This document shows, piece after piece, positions 46,199 to 54,043 of a stretch of 64,000 bases of DNA. Each line of letters opens with the position of its first letter. Position 1 is the stretch's first letter. The position numbers and the translations under genes are program-made. The notes under the pieces were generated by a model. The model did no database searches and was not told the origin of the DNA. It saw only the letters and a program-made list of their open reading frames with translations. This stretch comes from an uncultured Mycoplasmatota bacterium (GTDB lineage: Bacteria; Bacillota_I; Bacilli_A; RF39; UBA660), in NCBI GenBank assembly GCA_900553855.1, contig USFG01000003.1, forward strand, positions 75,351-139,350, written 5' to 3'.

Positions 46199-46479
46199 TA
46201 AATGTAATCAATTATTTTATTTACTTCTTGTTCTGTTAATAAATTTGTGATTGTTTCTTTATTTTGGTGTAAATGTAATTTTGATTCATAATAATCTAAT
46301 TTATCTTTTACTTCTTTTAATGTTTTACTTATAGCGTTTCGGGAAACATTATATTCATCAGATATTTCACTTAATGAAAGATTATCATAATAATAGGCTT
46401 TAAAATAATTTATTTGAGTTGGGGTTAATAATTCTCCATAATAATCAAATAAACTATTATAATAAATTATATTATCCAT
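46198..46479 (-). CDS. ylxM: YlxM-like helix-turn-helix protein (UPF0122)
   Basis: 93 residues with a sigma-region-4-like HTH (LLTPTQINYFKAYYYDNLSL, SEISDEYNVSRNAISKTLKE). YlxM is usually encoded with the SRP genes ffh or ftsY and may affect SRP function. Here it overlaps the ftsY stop by one base, which supports the assignment. Confidence 0.9.
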   Translation of the reverse strand: MDNIIYYNSLFDYYGELLTPTQINYFKAYYYDNLSLSEISDEYNVSRNAISKTLKEVKDKLDYYESKLHLHQNKETITNLLTEQEVNKIIDYI

Positions 46480-47450
46480 TACATCAAATCCTTTAATAAG
46501 CCATAGATATATTCTTCTATGTCAAATGATTTTAAATCGTTAATACCTTCACCTAAACCAATAAATTTTACTGGTAATTTAACTTCTTCTTTTATAGCTA
46601 ACACTATACCACCTTTGGCTGTTCCATCTAATTTAGTTAACACTATCCCTGTTATATTAGTTATTTCTTTAAAGCTTTCAGCTTGGCTAATTCCATTTTG
46701 ACCGGTTGTTGCATCTATTACTAGAAGGGTTTCATGTGGTGCATTAGGAATAATTTTACCAATTACTTTATTAACTTTTTCAAGTTCGTTCATTAAATTA
46801 ACTTTATTTTGTAATCTACCTGCTGTATCTATTAAAATTAAATCACAATTTTCTTTTAAGGCTTTTTCTAAACCGTCGTAAATAACACTTGATGGATCAA
46901 CGTTTTCTTTTCCACAAAAACATGAATTAGTTCTTTTAGCCCATTCTTCTAATTGAGGAACAGCCCCAGCTCTAAAGGTGTCAGCACCAATTAACATTAC
47001 TTTATGTCCTTGATTGTGATAGATATTAGCAAGTTTACCAATAGTTGTTGTCTTTCCTACTCCATTAACACCAACCATTAATATAACAGTTGGGCCTTCT
47101 TTTTGAATATTAATTTTATCAGTTAGTGAATCTCCATCTACATAGATCATAAATAGTTCATCAATAATTATTTCTCTTAAAACACTCGCATCTTCTATTT
47201 TTTCTTCTTTAACTCTTTTCTTTAATTTATCTAAGAATTTGTAAGTTGTATTAACTCCAATGTCGGCTTTAATTAAAATACTTTCTAATTCGTCAAAATA
47301 TTCATCATTAACTTTTGTATATTTGTGTCCTAAAAAGCTTAAATTAGAAACAAATTCTTTTCTTGTTTTTTCTAAACCTTTATCATATAATTCGATATCT
47401 TTTTTATCTTCTTTTTTAAATATTTCTTTAAATTTATTAAATAGTCCCAT
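46479..47450 (-). CDS. ftsY: Signal recognition particle receptor FtsY
   Basis: 323 residues. N-terminal helical N domain (FVSNLSFLGHKYTKVNDEYF), then the SRP GTPase: G1 GVNGVGKTTTIGKLA, G2/G3 DTFRAGAVPQL and IDTAGRLQ, G4 TKLDGTAKGG and GLGEGINDLKSF. The acidic A domain seen in E. coli is missing, as is usual for Firmicutes. It targets ribosomes to the Sec translocon. AAGGTGAGG precedes the ATG; the pilin gene ends nine bases upstream. Confidence 0.97.
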   Translation of the reverse strand: MGLFNKFKEIFKKEDKKDIELYDKGLEKTRKEFVSNLSFLGHKYTKVNDEYFDELESILIKADIGVNTTYKFLDKLKKRVKEEKIEDASVLREIIIDELFMIYVDGDSLTDKINIQKEGPTVILMVGVNGVGKTTTIGKLANIYHNQGHKVMLIGADTFRAGAVPQLEEWAKRTNSCFCGKENVDPSSVIYDGLEKALKENCDLILIDTAGRLQNKVNLMNELEKVNKVIGKIIPNAPHETLLVIDATTGQNGISQAESFKEITNITGIVLTKLDGTAKGGIVLAIKEEVKLPVKFIGLGEGINDLKSFDIEEYIYGLLKDLM

Positions 47451-47459
47451 AACCTCACC

Positions 47460-47864
47460 TTATTTACATATTACATTTTTCATATCTATTGTTTCTTTAT
47501 ATGTTTCACTATTTATTTTAACATTTATAGTTCCACTACATTTACTTGATTTATCATCTAAATTAAGTTTTGACACATCAATATTAACACCATTTACTAA
47601 TTTTGTTTTAGCAATACTACATGATATTTCATCTGATGTTTCATCTTTTAAAGCATCTTTAGCAATCTCCGTCATATTACAGTATATTACTTCATCAACT
47701 ATTATTTTGGCAGCATCTTCTATTTGTTTTTTATTTATTTCATTAATTTTATTTTTTCCATTAGTTAGTGCATCTCTAATACTAGGAATAGTTAATATAA
47801 GCAGTAACGATAAAATAACTAATACAGCTAATACTTCTACTAATGTAAAACCTTTTTTATTCAT
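47460..47864 (-). CDS. Type IV prepilin-like protein
   Basis: 134 residues. Class III signal MNKKG|FTLVEVLAVLVILSLLL with the glycine before Phe and the Glu at mature position 5, then a hydrophobic helix and a small domain with Cys pairs (IYCNMTE, EISCSIAK, SSKCSG, NVICK). It should be cut by a prepilin peptidase and assemble in a pilus or pseudopilus. No pilus machinery (ATPase, PilC, peptidase) is in the window. It is the first gene before ftsY with no terminator between, which is an odd pairing. Confidence 0.88.
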   Translation of the reverse strand: MNKKGFTLVEVLAVLVILSLLLILTIPSIRDALTNGKNKINEINKKQIEDAAKIIVDEVIYCNMTEIAKDALKDETSDEISCSIAKTKLVNGVNIDVSKLNLDDKSSKCSGTINVKINSETYKETIDMKNVICK

Positions 47865-47883
47865 CTACTTTTTTCTCCTTTAA

Positions 47884-48586
47884 TTATTTATTTAGATATT
47901 TAATATTTGCTTCTGATAATATTTTCATTTGCGAGATAGCAATTAAATTAAGTCTTTTTAATCTTTCTGACTGATTTAAGCCGTTATTTATAAAGACAGA
48001 ATTCAAATTTTCCAAATAGTGCCATATTTAAAACATCCGCTTCTTCCGCGTAAACAATATTTATTTGTTCTTTAGTTAACTTTGATGGAATTAAATTCTT
48101 TTTTATTGCATCTGTATGAATCCTATAATTAATTTTTGAAAGTTCTCGTTTTGCATTCCAGCCTAATTGTTTTTGCTCTAATTGTTTTAATTTTTCAAAT
48201 TCTTTTATTAATAACAATTTAAATTTTGGACTAATCCACATTCCAAATTCAAACGCTATATCTTTATGTGCATATGTTCCACCATATCTTCCTGCTTTTG
48301 AAATAATACCAATTGCATTTGTTTTAGCTACCCATTCTTTAACACTAATTTTATAACTGTTTAATCCAGCATAACTTTTAATTATGGCGAATTCGCCATA
48401 ATTAAAATTAGGATTATGAATTTCTTCCCATATGCCTAGAAATTCTATAGTATTTCTATTTCTTAACCAATCTGATATAAAAAATTCTCCATCTTTTGAT
48501 TTAAGCATATCTGTTAAGGAAATATAATCCTCATCTGCTATTTTAACATAATTTATAATTTGATTATCAACTTTTAATTCAATCAT
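47884..48586 (-). pseudogene. KilA-N domain protein broken by an internal deletion and frameshift
   Basis: The first 200 codons (47984-48586) encode a KilA-N domain (DEDYISLTDMLKSKDGEFFI, WLRNRNTIEFLGIWEEIHNP, GRYGGTYAHKDIAFEFGMWI) and run to NMALFG. They then leave frame and stop after eight codons (KFEFCLYK). In the next frame the expected family C-terminus resumes: ENLNSVFINNGLNQSERLKR followed by LNLIAISQMKILSEANIKYL, ending at 47884. The segment normally between ALFG and this tail is missing. This is a decayed gene. Intact relatives occur on phages and mobile islands. It lies between queH and the pilin gene. CCTCCTT-like ribosome site remains. Confidence 0.8.
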
Positions 48587-48618
48587 TAACCCTCCTTAAA
48601 TATTTATCCAATTATTTT

Positions 48619-49218
48619 TTATTCATCTACATTTCTCTCCTTACTGAATAAACATCCACAATAATCTTGTCTATATAATTCGTATTTTTTAGATAATTCA
48701 ATACTTCTTTTATAACCATCTTCTTTTTTAAAATCTGATAGTAAATATTTGATATTATATTTATTTTGTAAATTAAGACCTATTTCATTAATTACTTTAG
48801 CGTTTTTATATGGACTTACTGTTAAAGTAGTTGCAAAATAATCAAAATTATTTTCTTTTGCTAACTTAGCAGTTTTTTCTAATCTTAATCTATAACAAAT
48901 ATGACATCTGGCACCATTTTCTGGTTCTTTTTCATAACCAATAACTTTGTTACGATATTCTTCATTTAAGTAATCTATATCCATATGTTTAATATTCAAT
49001 TCACTTAATAATCTTATTTGTTCATTTTTTCTTTTTAAATATTCTTCGTAAGGTTCAATATTTGGATTATAATAAAGAATTGTTATATCAAAATAATCTT
49101 TTAGTCTTTCAATTACAGCAGTTGAACATGGTCCACAACAAGAATGTAATAATAATTTGTTATTGCCATTTAATTCTTTAATTATTTTTTTCATTTCTTC
49201 ATTATAATTAATATTCAT
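48619..49218 (-). CDS. queH: Epoxyqueuosine reductase QueH
   Basis: 199 residues. Cys motifs of the QueH family: LLHSCCGPCSTAVIERL near the N-terminus, GARCHICYRLRL in the middle and DYCGCLFS at the end, binding an Fe-S cluster and a second metal. It performs the last step of queuosine synthesis, replacing QueG. Its ATG overlaps the ftsQ stop (TAATG-type junction). Fits with tgt at 14 kb. Confidence 0.95.
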   Translation of the reverse strand: MNINYNEEMKKIIKELNGNNKLLLHSCCGPCSTAVIERLKDYFDITILYYNPNIEPYEEYLKRKNEQIRLLSELNIKHMDIDYLNEEYRNKVIGYEKEPENGARCHICYRLRLEKTAKLAKENNFDYFATTLTVSPYKNAKVINEIGLNLQNKYNIKYLLSDFKKEDGYKRSIELSKKYELYRQDYCGCLFSKERNVDE

Positions 49219-49901
49219 TATTGCACCTCCAAATAATTTCCTTTATCTAAGTGAAGAATTCCTTTTTTATCTCCTAAACTAGCATATATCTTTTGATATT
49301 TGTTCATTATATCTAATTTATCGGTAGATATGTATACTATCATACCATCATTCATTTTAAAAATAAATATGTCTTCATCAGTTATATTGCCATCACTGTT
49401 TTTAGTTGGTGAATATTCAATTTCACTTATAGAATTTATTATATCATAGTCTAGCTTTCCCATCTCATTAAGAAATTTTTTTAATGTTCCTTCTGGTACA
49501 TAATTTACTAGTGTAGGTGTTCCTAAGTAACTACCTTTTATTTTACTTCCATCACTTAAATAATAATTATTATCGTATTCTAATATTATTTTCTTTTCCA
49601 CTATTTCTATAGTTAAAGTAAAATCAAAAGATTTTTTTATTGTTGCATCGCTTATTAGATCTAATTCCTTTAATTTATTAATAGTTTTATTTTTGTTTAA
49701 TGTTAGCATTGGTGGATAATCTTTAATATTTGCTTGTTCTATTATTTCATAATCTTTTAAATAAGTATTTCCTTTTATAACAATATTTCTTATTTTCATA
49801 TTAAATAAACTATATATTGAATAAATAATTATATAAAATATTAAGATGAAAACAAGTAATTTTATAATATTTAATTTTTTCTTTTTTTTATTTTTCTTCA
49901 T
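49218..49901 (-). CDS. ftsQ: Cell division protein FtsQ/DivIB
   Basis: 227 residues: basic head KKNKKKKKLNIIK, one membrane helix (about 15-33), a POTRA domain (MKIRNIVIKGNTYLKDYEII ... LISDATIKKSFDFTLTIEI) and the beta domain. It joins FtsL and FtsB in the divisome. Overlaps murG by 14 bases. The small divisome gene set confirms that this organism builds septal wall. Confidence 0.92.
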   Translation of the reverse strand: MKKNKKKKKLNIIKLLVFILIFYIIIYSIYSLFNMKIRNIVIKGNTYLKDYEIIEQANIKDYPPMLTLNKNKTINKLKELDLISDATIKKSFDFTLTIEIVEKKIILEYDNNYYLSDGSKIKGSYLGTPTLVNYVPEGTLKKFLNEMGKLDYDIINSISEIEYSPTKNSDGNITDEDIFIFKMNDGMIVYISTDKLDIMNKYQKIYASLGDKKGILHLDKGNYLEVQ

Positions 49902-50973
49902 TTATCAACTTTTTTATACTTTCATATATAATTGTGCTACTATTTGAAATACTTAATTTTAATAGATTATTATGATAGGTATTATATAAATCTTTGTTAT
50001 CTAAAATTTCATCAATTGTTTTAATTAAAATATCTTTATTTAAATCTTTTTGTTCTATTAGGGTTGATGCATTAGAGTTCTTTAAGGATAAAGCATTGTA
50101 ATACTGATGATTATTAGCAACATATGGACTTGGAATAAGAATAGCTGGTAAACCGATTGCAGTTATTTCTGCAATAGTGCTAGCTCCTGCTCTAGTAATG
50201 ATTAGATCAATATCTTTAAGTAATGAGCTAAGATTTTCTACAAATGGGACTATTTTAACATTTTTACTAAATTTATTTTTACTAAATGAATCATAATAAT
50301 TTTTACCTGTTACATATAATACTTCATAATTTTTATCATCAATTGATTTTAGAAAATCTAACATTTTATTATTAATTACTTCTGATCCTAATGATCCTTG
50401 AACTATAAGAATACTTTTTTTATCGTAAGTTAAACCATATTTAGTACGTGATGTTGTTTTAATGTTTAAAGCATTTTCTGAACAAGGATTACCTGTTAAA
50501 ATCCATTTATCTTTAGGAAAATATTTACTGCTTTCTTCAAAACTAATACCAATTTTGTCAGCATATTTTATTAAGAATTTATTACTTTTACCAGGAATAG
50601 CATTTTGTTCATGTAAAAATGTTTTTATTTTTAATTTATGGGCAGCCATTATAACTGGAAATGTTACATAACCTCCTACACCAATAACTATATCTGGTTT
50701 AAATTCTTTAATTATTTTTAAGCATTCTTTATAAGCTTTATATATTAAGCCTACATTTTTAAAATCTAATTTAATATTTTTTTTACTAAAACCATAAATT
50801 TCAATAGATTTATAATCATAACCTAAAGATGGAACTATGTCCTTTTCCATACGATTATGAGTTCCGATATATAAAAATTTACTATCACTTTCTTTTTCTT
50901 TTATTTTATTAATTATTGATATTGCAGGATATATATGTCCACCTGTACCTCCAGCAGTTATTATTACTCTCAC
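49888..50973 (-). CDS. murG: UDP-GlcNAc:undecaprenyl-pyrophosphoryl-MurNAc-pentapeptide GlcNAc transferase
   Basis: 361 residues, GT-B fold. GTGGHIYPA (read as ITAGGTGGHIYPAISII) at the start, HEQNAIPGKSNK, VQGSLGSEVINNKML, ITRAGASTIAEITAIGLPAILIP. It makes lipid II at the inner face of the membrane. The GTG start has AAAGGAG eight bases upstream. First gene of murG-ftsQ-queH, divergent from ftsW. Confidence 0.97.
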   Translation of the reverse strand: MRVIITAGGTGGHIYPAISIINKIKEKESDSKFLYIGTHNRMEKDIVPSLGYDYKSIEIYGFSKKNIKLDFKNVGLIYKAYKECLKIIKEFKPDIVIGVGGYVTFPVIMAAHKLKIKTFLHEQNAIPGKSNKFLIKYADKIGISFEESSKYFPKDKWILTGNPCSENALNIKTTSRTKYGLTYDKKSILIVQGSLGSEVINNKMLDFLKSIDDKNYEVLYVTGKNYYDSFSKNKFSKNVKIVPFVENLSSLLKDIDLIITRAGASTIAEITAIGLPAILIPSPYVANNHQYYNALSLKNSNASTLIEQKDLNKDILIKTIDEILDNKDLYNTYHNNLLKLSISNSSTIIYESIKKLINEEK

Positions 50974-51204
50974 TTTTATTCTCCTTTACCATTATAATTA
51001 TATAATAAAATTGAGTTGTTATCTATAAAATTGTAAAGAAAAATAACTACTGCCCTATAATAATGATATTATTACTAGACGATAAGGTTTTATATTATAA
51101 TACTTAAAAGTTTATATGTTAGAAGAGATTAAAAAATTTAGTAATGATAAAATACTTCCATTAATTAAATATATTTTGTTTAGATGAAAAATATAGTTAT
51201 ATAG

Positions 51205-52293
51205 GTGATAAATATTAAAAATAAATATAAAATTATAATATCTTGTATTTTAATATGTTTGTTTGGATTATTAATGGTTTATTCTTCTTCAACTATATGG
51301 GCAGAATATAAATTTAATGATTCTTTATATTATTTTAAACATCAGGGATTATTCTTTTTAGTAGGATTAATTGCAATGTATATTGTATCTAAAATAGATT
51401 ATAAGTTGTATTTAAAATATAGTAATAAAATATTGCTGATATCTTTTATTTTATTAGTGCTTGTTTTAATACCAGGGATTGGTCAAGTTAGAAATGGATC
51501 TAGAAGTTGGTTTGGAATTGGTTCTTTTGGTTTTCAACCATCAGAAGTTGCTAAATTATCTTTAATTATATTTGTTTCTAAATATTTATCTAATAATGAA
51601 AAAGAAGTTAAATCAATAAAAAAAGGGGTACTTCCTATTTTAACAATTATATTTTCGTTTTTTGGATTAATTATGTTAGAGCCTGATTTTGGAACTGGTA
51701 TGGTTATAGTTGCTACTTTATTTGTAATGCTATTTGCATCTAATATTAAATTATCTTTTTTTGGATATTTAATAGTACTGGGAATTTGTGGAATAGTTGT
51801 ATTAATTATAATGGCACCATACCGAATGGCTAGAATTATATCTTTTATTAATCCGTGGACAGATCCACTTGGTTCAGGATTTCAAATTATTCAGAGTTTA
51901 TATGCTATTAGCCCGTCTGGATTATTCGGTAGAGGTCTTGGTAATTCGATTCAAAAACATTTTTATTTGCCAGAGCCTCAAACTGACTTTATCTTTGCAA
52001 TTATATCAGAGGAACTAGGAATACTTGGAATAATTATTTTAGCAATATTGTTTTTAGTATTATTTTCTAGCTCTTTAAAGGTAAGTTTGGTAAGTAAAGA
52101 TTTATTTGGTAAATATTTATCATTTGGATTAATTATCGGAATAATGCTTCAAACGGCTTTAAATATATGTGTTGTTATTGGTCTTGTTCCTGTTACTGGG
52201 GTTACGCTTCCATTTATAAGTTATGGAGGATCTTCTTTACTTGTTAGTATGGTAAGTGTTGGTATAATTCTTAATATTAGTAATGAAAAATAA
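51205..52293 (+). CDS. ftsW: FtsW-type peptidoglycan glycosyltransferase (SEDS family)
   Basis: 362 residues with ten membrane segments. SEDS marks: GLLMVYSSSTIWAEYKF, GSRSWFGIGSFGFQPSEVAK, LEPDFGTGMVI, FINPWTDPLGSGFQIIQSLYA, GLFGRGLGNSIQKHFYLPEP, DFIFAIISEELG, LPFISYGGSSLL. It polymerises glycan strands from lipid II in the septum. RodA is the alternative. The start is unclear: the GTG shown has no ribosome site, while an in-frame ATT three codons later has AGGTG six bases upstream. Confidence 0.92.
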   Translation: MINIKNKYKIIISCILICLFGLLMVYSSSTIWAEYKFNDSLYYFKHQGLFFLVGLIAMYIVSKIDYKLYLKYSNKILLISFILLVLVLIPGIGQVRNGSRSWFGIGSFGFQPSEVAKLSLIIFVSKYLSNNEKEVKSIKKGVLPILTIIFSFFGLIMLEPDFGTGMVIVATLFVMLFASNIKLSFFGYLIVLGICGIVVLIIMAPYRMARIISFINPWTDPLGSGFQIIQSLYAISPSGLFGRGLGNSIQKHFYLPEPQTDFIFAIISEELGILGIIILAILFLVLFSSSLKVSLVSKDLFGKYLSFGLIIGIMLQTALNICVVIGLVPVTGVTLPFISYGGSSLLVSMVSVGIILNISNEK

Positions 52294-52496
52294 AAAGTTT
52301 ATAATTTATATGTTACTTAAATCTTTTTGGCAAAACTTTACTAATAAATTATTAAAAAATTAGGTCATCATTAATTAATATCGGAATTTTCTTTACTCAT
52401 TGTTATAGTGGGGATTACCATAATTGTTAATATTTCGAATAATAATTAATAGATATTAAACTACTTATTTGTTAAAATGTTAGTGAGGTGACATAA

Positions 52497-53249
52497 ATGT
52501 TTGTAAATAATCCAAATGAATTAGATCAACATTTTTTAATAGATAAAGATATTATTAATAGTTTTATAAATATTTGTAATTTATCCGAAGATGATATTGT
52601 GCTAGAGATAGGGCCTGGGATAGGAACTTTAACTAAATTAATTGCTCCAAAAGTTAAAAAATTATATGTAATTGAAAAGGATATTAGATTAAAACCTTAT
52701 CTTGATAAAATAGATAATATTCAAGTTATGTATGATAGTTGTTTAAATGTTAATTTTCCTAAAGTAGATAAAATTATAACTTCTCTTCCTTATAGTATAA
52801 TTGAACCATTTATATATAAAATTATTAATGAAGATTTTAAAGAACTTTATATGATTATGGGAAAGAAATATTGTGATAATGTGTTAGGTAATAAAATTAC
52901 TAATTTAAGTTTGTTAACTAATATTTATTTTAAGATTACTAAATATTTTGATATTATGCCAGATAGTTTTAATCCTAAACCAAGAGTTGTATCTTCACTT
53001 ATTAAATTAGAATTTAAAAATGATAACTCCGAAAAAGAGTTAATATTTAAAAATATGTATAAATTAAATGATAAGTTGGTTAAAAATGCTTTATTAGAAT
53101 CTTTAATTATAGTTAAAAATTTAACTAAAAGAGAGGCTAAAGAATATATTAAGAATTTAAATATTAAAGAAAGTATTTTAAATAATAAGTTTAGTCAGAT
53201 TAATAATAATGAATTAGAAGAATTATATAACCAAATTAAAACACCTTGA
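52497..53249 (+). CDS. rRNA adenine methyltransferase, KsgA/Erm family
   Basis: 250 residues. Rossmann methyltransferase: QHFLIDKDIINSFI, SAM motif I LEIGPGIGTLTKLI, acidic VIEKDIRL, motif IV SLPYSIIEPF, C-terminal KPRVVSSLIKL. The family dimethylates adenines of 16S (KsgA) or 23S (Erm) rRNA. Motif IV normally starts with Asn (NLPY or NIPY); here it is Ser. The short C-terminal domain and this change make orthology to ksgA uncertain. GAGGTG precedes the ATG. It ends in a terminator that includes the TGA stop. Confidence 0.82.
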   Translation: MFVNNPNELDQHFLIDKDIINSFINICNLSEDDIVLEIGPGIGTLTKLIAPKVKKLYVIEKDIRLKPYLDKIDNIQVMYDSCLNVNFPKVDKIITSLPYSIIEPFIYKIINEDFKELYMIMGKKYCDNVLGNKITNLSLLTNIYFKITKYFDIMPDSFNPKPRVVSSLIKLEFKNDNSEKELIFKNMYKLNDKLVKNALLESLIIVKNLTKREAKEYIKNLNIKESILNNKFSQINNNELEELYNQIKTP

Positions 53250-53262
53250 TTGGTGTTTTTTA
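53241..53262 (+). terminator. Terminator of the KsgA/Erm-like gene
   Basis: ACACC/GGTGT hairpin with TTTTT; contains the TGA stop codon. Confidence 0.75.
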
Positions 53263-53267
53263 TATTT

Positions 53268-53336
53268 TTTACACCTTTTTGCACCCACTTTTTGTTTTAA
53301 TTTACACCTTTTTGCACCCACTTTTTGTTGTTTTAA
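53268..53336. repeat. Tandem repeat of a 33-base unit
   Basis: Two copies, 53268-53300 and 53301-53336, beginning TTTACACCTTTTTGCACC and ending CACTTTTTGTTTTAA; the second has an extra GTT. Noncoding, between two terminators. Confidence 0.8.
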
Positions 53337-53337
53337 A

Positions 53338-53366
53338 AAATATAGACGCTTTTTATGTCTATATTT
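53338..53366. terminator. Bidirectional hairpin between convergent genes
   Basis: AAATATAGAC/GTCTATATTT stem with T-rich flanks on both strands; probable terminator for the zinc-ribbon gene operon. Confidence 0.7.
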
Positions 53367-53421
53367 TTAAATTATTTCTTTAAATTTATATTACAAAATT
53401 CTTAATAATATCGTTTAATCA

Positions 53422-54012
53422 TTAATAGTAATCTACTGCACACTCATGATATTTCTTACTTGTAGTATGATATTCTATTACAAATACTATTATGCCTGAA
53501 ATAATACTCATATAAGTAACATAATATTCTGTCCATGAGGAATATTGCACCACACTATTTGATGGATTATTTTGATCATATTTAACTTCCGTTTTTTTCG
53601 GAAAACTACTTTTATTTGCTTGTATATTTGGAGATTTACTATATGTTATATCGTTTATTGTATAAGTATAGGTTGCTGAACATGAATTATTATCGGAACA
53701 ACTTGTGCTCAATAAATACCCTGTTGTTGTTAAATAATTATCTGGGGCTTTATTTCTTTCATGATTCATATTTGTTGTTAATACGGCTGCAATTAATCCA
53801 AATACAATGAATGGAAGTGCAGAAATAAGTGGCACCATATCACCTATTATAATAATTGCTTTCTTTGCTTTTTCTTTATCTTTTGGATCTTCTTTAATTG
53901 TTAGTGAATCATTTATAGAATTAATTTCTGCTCCACATTTAGTACATTTTATATTTGTATTTGAATTTTCTTGACCACAATTTGGACAAATAATATTTTT
54001 TATTTTAATCAC
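53422..54012 (-). CDS. Zinc-ribbon membrane protein with DUF3592-like domain
   Basis: 196 residues. N-terminal zinc ribbon (CPNCGQ and CTKCGAE, about 9-28), membrane helix (about 58-80, PLISALPFIVFGLIAAVL), then a domain with a Cys pair (STSCSDNNSCSATYTY) and TEVKYDQNNPSNSVV, which matches the end of DUF3592-type domains (YDPxNP). A second helix lies at about 168-182. Function unknown. Last gene of a three-gene membrane-protein operon. Confidence 0.78.
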   Translation of the reverse strand: MIKIKNIICPNCGQENSNTNIKCTKCGAEINSINDSLTIKEDPKDKEKAKKAIIIIGDMVPLISALPFIVFGLIAAVLTTNMNHERNKAPDNYLTTTGYLLSTSCSDNNSCSATYTYTINDITYSKSPNIQANKSSFPKKTEVKYDQNNPSNSVVQYSSWTEYYVTYMSIISGIIVFVIEYHTTSKKYHECAVDYY

Positions 54013-54043
54013 TTCCTTAATATTTGATAATTAAAAATGATTG

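Noticed and set aside
47260..47883. Plus-strand 207-codon frame across the pilin and ftsY genes
   Set aside because: Hydrophobic shadow of two well-supported minus-strand genes; no promoter or ribosome site.
51118..51189. 23-codon frame before ftsW as an upstream peptide gene
   Set aside because: No clear ribosome site and no recognisable peptide; mentioned only in connection with the ftsW start.
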